A stretch of 15,438 nucleotides of DNA from Actinomycetes bacterium. GTDB lineage: Bacteria > Actinomycetota > Acidimicrobiia > Acidimicrobiales > UBA8190. Under the pieces are notes generated by a model. The model ran no database searches, was not told where the DNA came from, and was given only the letters and a program-made list of their open reading frames with translations. A program made the translations under genes and the position numbers. Positions within the stretch are counted from its first letter, which is position 1. The number at the start of each line of letters is the position of its first letter. Location of the stretch: NCBI GenBank assembly GCA_021798135.1, contig JAJZYI010000037.1, forward strand, positions 1 to 15,438, written 5' to 3'. Shown here one piece after another: positions 1 through 5,563 of this stretch.

Positions 1-70
1 GGCGTCGACCGCGGTGGCCGCGTCGGCGCTGCCGGCTCCGGCAGCGCCACCTGCGCCGGGCGGCGCCGCG

Positions 71-170
71 GTCACCCGGCCCACCGCCAGCGTCCCCGCA
101 GGTGCACCCGGCCGGTCACCCGGCCCGTCACCCCGCCCACCGCCAACGTCCCCGCAGGTGCACCTGGCCG
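71..170. repeat. Partial tandem duplication of the purM 3' end
   Basis: Bases 71-114 and 127-170 match at 41 of 44 positions, with an offset of 56 bp. The right copy is the real end of purM on the minus strand, including its TGA. The left copy repeats the codons for the last residues (VHLRGRWRWAG) and the stop, but 56 is not a multiple of three, so it lies in another frame relative to purM. In both copies the stop overlaps a GTG (GTGA). The GTG of the left copy (75-73) opens a frame that runs off the left edge, 25 Ala/Gly-rich codons without a stop. It could be the start of a downstream gene, but too little is visible to call it. Confidence 0.85.
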
Positions 171-1282
171 GTCCCGTCGTCGACCCGGCCCACGACGGTC
201 GCCCCGTGTCCGGCCGCGGCCAGCGCTCCGACGGCGGCCTCGGCGGCGTCGGGTGCCACCACCAGCACCATGCCGAGGCCGAGGTTGAAGACGGCGGCCA
301 TCTCGTCCTCGTCGACGGGGCCGCGGCGGCGGATCTCGTCGAAGATCCGGGGCACCGCCCACGTCCCGACCTCCACGGTGGCGTCGGTGCCCGATCCCAG
401 CACCCGCACCAGGTTGCCGGGCACCCCCCCGCCGGTGACGTGCGCCGCGGCCCGCACGGCGCCCGGGGCGAGCCGGCGCACCACGTCCAGGACGGCAGGC
501 GCGTAGATGACCGAGGGGAGCAGGAGCTCGTCGGCCAGCGACCGCGGTGACCCGTCCCACGCCGGAGCGTCGAGCACGGCGCGCAGCTCCGCCGCCGGCC
601 GGTCACCGGGCTCGAGCAGGACGCGCCGGGCCAGGCTGTAGCCGTTGGAGCGCAGGCCGGGGGACGGCAGGCCGACCAGCACGTCCCCGGGGCGGACGCG
701 CTCGGGCCCGAGGCGCCCGTCGGCCTCGACCACCCCGACAGCGAAGCCGGCCACGTCGACGTCGCCGTCGGCCAGCACCCCGGGATGCTCGGCCATCTCG
801 CCGCCCAGCAGCGCGCAGCCGGCCTGGCGGCAGCCGGCGGCGATGCCGCTCACGACCTGCTCGACCTGGTCCGGGTCGAGCCGTCCCACCGCCAGGTAGT
901 CCAGCATGAACAGTGGCTCGGCCCCGACGCAGACCAGGTCGTCCACGCACATGGCGACCAGGTCGATCCCGATGGTGTCGAACCGGCCCGCGGCCCGGGC
1001 CACCTGCAGCTTGGTGCCGACCCCGTCGGTGCCGGCCACCAGCACCGGCTGGCGGTAGCGGCCGGCGGGGAGCGCGAAGCAGCCGCCGAACCCGCCGATG
1101 CCGCCGAGCACCTCGGGCCGGGCGGTGGAGGCGGCGAGGTGCCGGATCCGGTCCACGGCGGCCTCGCCCGCGGCGATGTCGACCCCGGCGTCGCGGTACG
1201 ACACGGTCGGCGCGGCCACGGCGGGCGCCGCCGGACCGTCGCCTGGGCCGCCCGCCCCGGCGCCCTCGGCGGTGCCGGGCAC
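128..1282 (-). CDS. purM: Phosphoribosylformylglycinamidine cyclo-ligase (AIR synthetase)
   Basis: PurM closes the imidazole ring, converting FGAM and ATP to aminoimidazole ribonucleotide in the cytoplasm (step 5 of purine synthesis). The 384-residue product has the family landmarks in order: SYRDAGVDIAAG near 28-39, GGFGGCF near 63-69, the ATP-site segment GTDGVGTKL near 84-92, GIDLVAMCVDD near 105-115, GGEMAEHPG near 160-168, PSPGLRSNGYSL near 207-217 and HVTGGGVPGN in the second half. The GTG start at 1282 lies one base after the purF stop, so purF and purM are almost certainly co-transcribed. The first ~26 residues are an Ala/Gly/Pro-rich extension absent from typical PurM. An in-frame GTG at 1204, just before SYRDAG, would give a normal N-terminus but has no clear ribosome-binding site. 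The gene identity is secure; the start is less so. Confidence 0.96.
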   Translation of the reverse strand: MPGTAEGAGAGGPGDGPAAPAVAAPTVSYRDAGVDIAAGEAAVDRIRHLAASTARPEVLGGIGGFGGCFALPAGRYRQPVLVAGTDGVGTKLQVARAAGRFDTIGIDLVAMCVDDLVCVGAEPLFMLDYLAVGRLDPDQVEQVVSGIAAGCRQAGCALLGGEMAEHPGVLADGDVDVAGFAVGVVEADGRLGPERVRPGDVLVGLPSPGLRSNGYSLARRVLLEPGDRPAAELRAVLDAPAWDGSPRSLADELLLPSVIYAPAVLDVVRRLAPGAVRAAAHVTGGGVPGNLVRVLGSGTDATVEVGTWAVPRIFDEIRRRGPVDEDEMAAVFNLGLGMVLVVAPDAAEAAVGALAAAGHGATVVGRVDDGTGQVHLRGRWRWAG

Positions 1283-1283
1283 G

Positions 1284-2777
1284 TCAGGCGCCGACAGGGC
1301 TGGCGGGCACGGCCCGGTCGCCGCGCGCCGCGGGGAGGGGCACCGGGACCGGGTAGGAGCCGGTCAGGCAGGCGGTGCAGAAACCGGCGCCGGGGGCGTC
1401 GATGGCCGCCACCAGGTTCTCCAGCGTCAGGTACTCGAGCGAGTCGACCCCGAGCTGGGCGGCGATCTCGTCGACGCTCTGCGAGGCGGCGACGAGCTGC
1501 TCGCGGTCGGGGATGTCGATGCCGTAGAAGCAGGGCCACATGAGCGGCGGCGACGACACCCGCAGGTGCACCTCGGCCGCGCCCGCCTCGCGCAGCATCG
1601 CGGCCACGGCGCGCTGCGTGGTGCCGCGCACGAGGGAATCGTCGACCACCACGATCCGCTTGCCGCGGATGTTCTCGCGCAGCGGGTTCAGCTTTCGGCG
1701 CACGCCGGCCGCCCGCGCCGTCTGGCCCGGCGTGATGAACGTCCGGCCGATGTACCGGTTCTTCACCAGGCCCTGGCCGTAGGGGATGCCGCTGCGGCGG
1801 GCGTACCCCTCGGCGGCGGGCACCCCGGACTCGGGGACGCCCATGACCATGTCGGCCTCCACGGGGCGCTGGGTGGCGAGCAGCTCGCCCATGCGCCGCC
1901 GGGCCCCGTGGACCTCGTGCCCGTACAGCCGGCTGTCGGGGCGGGCGAAGTACACGAACTCGAAGATGCACAGGTGGGGCTCGACCTGGCCGTCGGGCCA
2001 CAGCACCTCGGAGCGCGGGCCGGCGGCGTCGATGACCACCAGCTCGCCGGGCGCCACGTCCCGCACGAACGACGCCCCCACGATGTCGAGCGCCGGGCTC
2101 TCCGAGGCCAGCACCCACCCCTCGGGCGCGTCGGCCGCCCCGAGCCGGCCCAGGCAGAGGGGCCGCAGGCCGTGGGGGTCGCGCACGCCGAAGACCCTGT
2201 GCTCGTCGAGCACGACGAGCGAGAAGGCACCGCGAAGCGAGGGGAGCACCGACCTGAGGGCGGCCTCGAGCGGGCCGCCGCCGAGGGGGCCGGAGGCGTC
2301 GGGACCGGCCTGGTCCACCGCGTGGGCCAGCAGCTCGCTCATGAGGTCGCTGTCGGACGTGACGACGCCGGGGAGCATCCCCGCCTGGGTGGCGAGGTCC
2401 GCCGTGTTGGTCAGGTTGCCGTTGTGGCCGAGGGCGAAGCCGGCCGGCCCGCTCGCCCGGAACACCGGCTGGGCGTTGCGCCACTCGGAGGCGCCGGTGG
2501 TCGAGTAGCGGGTGTGGCCGATGGCCAGGTCGCCGGGCAGGCAGGCGATCGTGCGCTCGTCGAACACCGTGGTGACGAGGCCCATGTCCTTCACCACCGT
2601 GATGGCATGGCCGTCGCTCACGGCCATGCCGGCGGACTCCTGACCCCGGTGCTGCAGGGCGTACATGCCGTCGAAGGTGAGCTGGGCAACGTCCCTGCCC
2701 GGCGCGACCACGCCGAAGACGCCGCACGCTTCTCTCACTGCGCTCTCACCGCCCTCGCTCTGCCGGTCCCTCAGCAT
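1284..2777 (-). CDS. purF: Amidophosphoribosyltransferase (PRPP amidotransferase)
   Basis: PurF catalyses the committed step: PRPP plus glutamine gives 5-phosphoribosylamine. The 497-residue product joins an N-terminal nucleophile class II glutaminase to a type I phosphoribosyltransferase domain. Cys18 in ACGVFG is the expected catalytic cysteine after propeptide removal; GHTRYSTTG (87-95) and GHNGNLTN (117-124) are glutaminase motifs. The PRPP-binding loop is VVVDDSLVRGTT (376-387). Cys270, Cys416, Cys467 and Cys470 match the four 4Fe-4S ligands of the Bacillus-type enzyme, so this should be the oxygen-sensitive, propeptide-processed class. With ATG at 2777 the propeptide is 17 residues; an in-frame GTG at 2738 would leave only 4. 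Neither start has a strong Shine-Dalgarno, and I keep the ATG because it fits the promoter candidate upstream. It is the first gene of the purF-purM unit. Confidence 0.96.
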   Translation of the reverse strand: MLRDRQSEGGESAVREACGVFGVVAPGRDVAQLTFDGMYALQHRGQESAGMAVSDGHAITVVKDMGLVTTVFDERTIACLPGDLAIGHTRYSTTGASEWRNAQPVFRASGPAGFALGHNGNLTNTADLATQAGMLPGVVTSDSDLMSELLAHAVDQAGPDASGPLGGGPLEAALRSVLPSLRGAFSLVVLDEHRVFGVRDPHGLRPLCLGRLGAADAPEGWVLASESPALDIVGASFVRDVAPGELVVIDAAGPRSEVLWPDGQVEPHLCIFEFVYFARPDSRLYGHEVHGARRRMGELLATQRPVEADMVMGVPESGVPAAEGYARRSGIPYGQGLVKNRYIGRTFITPGQTARAAGVRRKLNPLRENIRGKRIVVVDDSLVRGTTQRAVAAMLREAGAAEVHLRVSSPPLMWPCFYGIDIPDREQLVAASQSVDEIAAQLGVDSLEYLTLENLVAAIDAPGAGFCTACLTGSYPVPVPLPAARGDRAVPASPVGA

Positions 2778-2787
2778 GTCGGTCGGT

Positions 2788-2801
2788 GACCCCCGGGGGT
2801 C
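2788..2801. promoter_or_regulatory. 14-bp perfect palindrome in purF leader
   Basis: GACCCCCGGGGGTC is a perfect 14-bp inverted repeat 10 bases upstream of the purF ATG, between the candidate -10 element and the start codon. It could be an operator or a short GC hairpin that limits translation. In DNA this rich in G and C such a palindrome can also arise by chance. Confidence 0.3.
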
Positions 2802-2830
2802 GCTCGACGCCTGGGCTGATCCGAGGATCG

Positions 2831-2836
2831 AGCCTA
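2831..2836 (-). promoter_or_regulatory. Candidate -10 element for purF-purM
   Basis: On the minus strand the sequence reads GGGTAGGCTCG, containing TAGGCT, a fit to the actinobacterial TANNNT -10 consensus. It lies 53 bases upstream of the purF ATG. No convincing -35 is visible at 16-18 bp upstream. It is the only good -10 candidate I found close to purF on this strand. Confidence 0.4.
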
Positions 2837-2895
2837 CCCGGTCCGGGCGAGCCCCGTGTCGTCCCCGCTACGCAGCGCGCACGGCCGCCGGGCCC

Positions 2896-3000
2896 CGGGT
2901 CACGACTCACCGGGTCAGGACCGCCCGGGTCACGACTCACCGGGTCAGGACCGCCCGGGTCACGACTCACCGGGTCAGGACAGCCCGGGTCAGGCCGGCC
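2896..3000. repeat. 15-bp phased tandem array, seven CGGGTCA heptamers
   Basis: CGGGTCA occurs at 2896, 2911, 2926, 2941, 2956, 2971 and 2986, exactly 15 bp apart. Two 15-bp units alternate: CGGGTCACGACTCAC (at 2896, 2926, 2956) and CGGGTCAGGACCGCC (at 2911 and 2941, one mismatch at 2971, two at 2986), so the array also reads as a 30-bp repeat in three copies. It sits in the 261-bp gap between divergent purF and the PHP gene, outside both likely coding regions. It could be a cooperative protein-binding array, or a slippage-generated tandem repeat with no function. It has no spacers, so it is not CRISPR. Confidence 0.9.
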
Positions 3001-3034
3001 CCGGGGAGCGCCGCGGCCGGGGGCCCCGGCCGGG

Positions 3035-3040
3035 TACGGT
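3035..3040 (+). promoter_or_regulatory. Candidate -10 element of the PHP-domain gene
   Basis: TACGGT, preceded by CGGG, fits TANNNT and is followed after 7 bases by GTG at 3048. In actinobacteria this spacing is typical of leaderless transcripts whose first nucleotide is the start codon. No clear -35 is seen. If real, translation starts at 3048 rather than 3039. Confidence 0.35.
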
Positions 3041-3911
3041 GCGCGCCGTGATCGACCTGCACACCCACTCCCGCGAGTCCGACGGCTCCGAGCCCCCCGC
3101 CGCCGTGGTGGAGCGAGCGGCAGCGGCAGGCTGCCGGGCGGTCGCCCTGACCGACCACGACACGATGGCCGGCGTCCCCGAGGCGGCCGCCACGGCACGG
3201 TCTGCCGGGATCGAGCTGGTGTCGGGATGCGAGCTGTCGTGCCTGGGGCCGGCGCCGGCCGGCGGCGCGGCGGCCGGCGGCGCCCACGTGCTCGTGTACT
3301 TCGCCGAGGGTGCCGACGGGCCGCTGCACGACGAGCTCGTCAGGCTGCGCGGCGACCGGGCGCGGCGCAACCGCGCCATGATCGAGCGCCTGCAGGCGGC
3401 AGGGCTGCCGGTGACCTGGGACGCCGTGGTGGCACGGGCGGGGAGCGCCGAGGGCGTGGGGAGGCCCCACGTGGCCGCCGTGCTGGTCGAGCTGGGCGCG
3501 GCGCACGACGCGCAGGACGCGTTCGACCGCTGGCTCGTGCCCGGCCGGCCGGGGTACGTGCCCAAGGCGCGCCTGCGCCCGGCGGACGTCGCCGGGCTGG
3601 CCCTGGCAGCGGGGGGTGTGGCCGTGCTGGCGCACCCGCTCAGCCTCGGCCTGGCCCCGGCCGAGCTCGACCGGGCCGTCGCCGAGCTGGCCGCTGCCGG
3701 CTTCGCCGGGATCGAGGCCGTCTACGCCCGCTACCGGCCCGACCAGCGCCGACAGCTCGAACGACTGGCCCGCCGGCACGGCCTGGTGCCGACCGGCGGC
3801 TCCGACGCGCACGGGGCCTTCACGCCCGACCTGGCCGTGGGCGTCGGCACCGGCGACCTGGACGTGCCCGACGACCGCCTGGACGAGCTGGCCGCCCGCC
3901 GGCCCGGCTGA
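3039..3911 (+). CDS. PHP-domain metal-dependent phosphoesterase (RNase AM / TrpH-like)
   Basis: A PHP-superfamily hydrolase of about 290 residues, the right length for the YciV/TrpH (RNase AM) group, whose studied members remove nucleotides from 5' ends of RNA or hydrolyse 3',5'-bisphosphonucleotides. The metal-binding motifs appear in order: DLHTHSRESDG at the N-terminus, LTDHDTM about 30 residues later, the CELSC glutamate, HVLVYF, RPH in the middle, LAHP, and GSDAHG near the C-terminus. The start is GTG 3039 or GTG 3048, directly before the first metal motif. A longer frame upstream would translate the 15-bp repeat array into a monotonous PGHDS/PGQDR peptide and is unlikely. The gene is divergent from purF. 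Its exact substrate cannot be read from the sequence, and no known link to purine synthesis is visible beyond location. Confidence 0.88.
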   Translation: MRAVIDLHTHSRESDGSEPPAAVVERAAAAGCRAVALTDHDTMAGVPEAAATARSAGIELVSGCELSCLGPAPAGGAAAGGAHVLVYFAEGADGPLHDELVRLRGDRARRNRAMIERLQAAGLPVTWDAVVARAGSAEGVGRPHVAAVLVELGAAHDAQDAFDRWLVPGRPGYVPKARLRPADVAGLALAAGGVAVLAHPLSLGLAPAELDRAVAELAAAGFAGIEAVYARYRPDQRRQLERLARRHGLVPTGGSDAHGAFTPDLAVGVGTGDLDVPDDRLDELAARRPG

Positions 3912-4401
3912 CGCCCGCGGGCGCACGGGCGGGCGGGGCTCGGACCCCCCGGTGCCGCCTGGGACTCGCCTGGCTGTGAGGATCCACCCCGCAGCTCGGC
4001 GACGTTGCGGGGCAGCGGGTGGAGATGCTGCGTGCAGGCTTGGACCGGGGGATGTGCATCGCAGGCGCTCTCCTCGCGCCATCCTGCAGCGCTCCGACGA
4101 CGGCTCGGGGCCGGGTTGCGCGACGACCCGGCGGCCTTCGGGCCACAAGCCCCTTGCATCGGGCTCACCCCTGCCATGGAATTGCCCGTGTCCAGCGCAC
4201 TGGGCAGCAGATCCGGTCTTGCTCGGCACCTCGCGTGTCCCGGCACACCACGCGGGTCGACCACACCGAACCTCGGCAGCGCGCACAGGCTGGAGGGGCC
4301 GGACCCCGGGGCATGGACGTCCAGAGCTCCAGCATGTGGAGCCCTCCCGAAGTGCAGCGACGGCGGGACCGCTTCGGCTGGTGGCGAAGGGAGGAGACGA
4401 C
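3912..4401. other. Gene-free stretch between the PHP gene and the orphan gene
   Basis: All three plus frames stay open over much of this 490-bp stretch, but none shows a recognisable protein or a start with a good ribosome-binding site until 4402. GC content falls from very high near 3920 to a mixed composition after about 4140. Two adjacent inverted repeats are visible: CCGGGT/ACCCGG (4111-4116 and 4126-4131) and a GGCC-TTCG-GGCC tetraloop hairpin (4133-4144). They might form a structured RNA leader or a terminator for the PHP gene, though no T-tract follows. Confidence 0.5.
4387..4396 (+). promoter_or_regulatory. Strong Shine-Dalgarno deciding the orphan gene start
   Basis: AAGGGAGGAG, with its GGAGG core at 4390-4394, lies 7 bases before the GTG at 4402. 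It is the best ribosome-binding site among the plus-strand genes and the main reason to begin the orphan protein here rather than at any upstream start in the long open frame. Confidence 0.85.
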
Positions 4402-5373
4402 GTGGCACACGACTGGTCAGACCTGGGACCCGGAAGGACCTTGCCCGACTGGACGCTCGAGCTCGGCGCCTCGACACCTTGGGAAGAGCTGGCTTTCAGC
4501 CGTCCTGACTACCTGTCACTGAGCACTTCATCTCTTCGGCTCCCAGAAGAGACCGCCAGGCAAGGAGAGAGCATCATCGACAGCGGTTACAGCGCCGCGA
4601 TGGCTGCACTGCATCCGCCCCGCGGCATGAGCAGCCCGGAGTTCGACACTATCGACCATGCTTCCGAGCACATCTCCGACCAGCTCGCAGACGTGCGTCA
4701 CGGGGTCCTGAACCGGCTGCGAGACTGGTGGAACCTGCGCGAGGTCCTGGTCGTGGAGACGCAGCCCGCTGTACTGAGATTTCCCCTCTTCCTCCTGTCG
4801 GCGCCGGAGGTGGAGGGCTGCAGCACCGCCCTTCAACGGTCGAGCGAACACGTCGTCGAAGGCGCATTCGACCTGACCATATTCGGCACGGGCTTGACAT
4901 ATAGCAGGTCCGCATCCGTCAAGGCGACCACGGCTATCACGGTCCCTCACGGCGACTCGGAACTGGTCTTCGTCGACGTTCCGATCACGGTGGAGCACGT
5001 CGAGGTCAAGGAGCACGGAGCACACGTTGCATCCGGGTTCCGCCATCAACTTGCCGCGAAGGCTCTCGAGCATCTCAGCATGCAGGTCGCTCGAGTTCCT
5101 GCCGAGAGGATGCCGAAATTTGCCGAAGCAATCCGGACATTTCCGCTCGAGGAAACGGACCCCGGCGTGGTGCGCGAAGACACGTTTGCCTATGCGTGCA
5201 CGCACGAGATGGAGCTCAAGCTAGGGTTCAAGGCCTTCGGCGCCGACCAGAGCGCTACTGGCACCGTCAGCACGCTGGAAGGCAGCGAGCTGAAGGTCAC
5301 GCTGCAAGGCGGTCACCACTACGAGGCCTTCCATTGCACGGACATGCCGGGCATACTCTGGCGAACCGGGTAG
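4402..5373 (+). CDS. Unrecognised 323-residue protein
   Basis: I do not recognise the family. The product is 323 residues, soluble-looking, with no signal peptide or membrane segment. The N-terminal part (about 1-110) is rich in Trp, Ser and acidic residues (HDW, PDW, TPWEEL, RDWW) with a helix-like stretch near 85-110. The middle (about 115-205) alternates hydrophobic and polar residues like beta strands (REVLVVETQPAVLRFPLFLL, then SELVFVDVPITVEHVEV). A helical stretch near 212-246 is followed by a C-terminal strand-rich part with Cys266, His268, a GGHHYEAFHC segment (303-312) and Trp320. Its codons use noticeably more A and T in third positions than the pur genes, suggesting transfer from another genome. 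It stands alone, in the same direction as the PHP gene but 490 bp away, and ends convergent with purL. Confidence 0.8.
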   Translation: MAHDWSDLGPGRTLPDWTLELGASTPWEELAFSRPDYLSLSTSSLRLPEETARQGESIIDSGYSAAMAALHPPRGMSSPEFDTIDHASEHISDQLADVRHGVLNRLRDWWNLREVLVVETQPAVLRFPLFLLSAPEVEGCSTALQRSSEHVVEGAFDLTIFGTGLTYSRSASVKATTAITVPHGDSELVFVDVPITVEHVEVKEHGAHVASGFRHQLAAKALEHLSMQVARVPAERMPKFAEAIRTFPLEETDPGVVREDTFAYACTHEMELKLGFKAFGADQSATGTVSTLEGSELKVTLQGGHHYEAFHCTDMPGILWRTG

Positions 5374-5506
5374 CAGGACCAGTCCTCACCTCGACTTGGC
5401 CGGCCCGGACCGGCGTGGGATCGTCCCGGTGGGCGCTGCGCCGGACGACGTGGAGGACCTGCCACCTCGGCCCGAGGGCAGCAGGGCCTCGATGCACGGG
5501 AAGGCT

Positions 5507-5530
5507 CCGGCGGCGCCCAGAGGCCGCCGG
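5507..5530. terminator. Hairpin between convergent orphan gene and purL
   Basis: CCGGCGGC (5507-5514) and GCCGCCGG (5523-5530) form an 8-bp perfect GC stem around an 8-base loop in the 190-bp gap between two convergent genes. The position suits a bidirectional terminator. There is no T-tract on either side, so intrinsic termination would be weak or non-canonical. The rest of the gap (5374-5506 and 5531-5563) shows nothing else I can identify. Confidence 0.45.
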
Positions 5531-5563
5531 CCGCCGGTCGGGGACAGGCGATCCGGAGCCGGA

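Noticed and set aside
14..550. 178-codon plus-strand open frame over purM
   Set aside because: It is antisense to the end of purM, Pro/Arg/His/Gly-rich and without any recognisable domain. Similar long shadow frames run opposite nearly every pur gene because stops are rare in this GC-rich DNA.
2778..2895. Purine riboswitch ahead of purF
   Set aside because: I looked for the three-way junction with conserved loop bases of the guanine/adenine class and saw none; the leader is too GC-rich and too short between the candidate -10 and the ATG.
2896..3000. Short CRISPR array
   Set aside because: The repeats are directly adjacent with no unique spacers, the unit is 15 bp, and no cas gene is nearby.
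2856..3038. Extended N-terminus of the PHP protein through the repeat array
   Set aside because: The frame is open, but the product would be repeated PGHDS/PGQDR peptides ahead of a complete PHP domain, and starts directly before the first metal motif fit the family better.
3616..4401. Orphan protein beginning far upstream in the same open frame
   Set aside because: The frame would overlap the end of the PHP gene and encode low-complexity sequence. The strong Shine-Dalgarno at 4387-4396 and the change to protein-like composition support GTG 4402.
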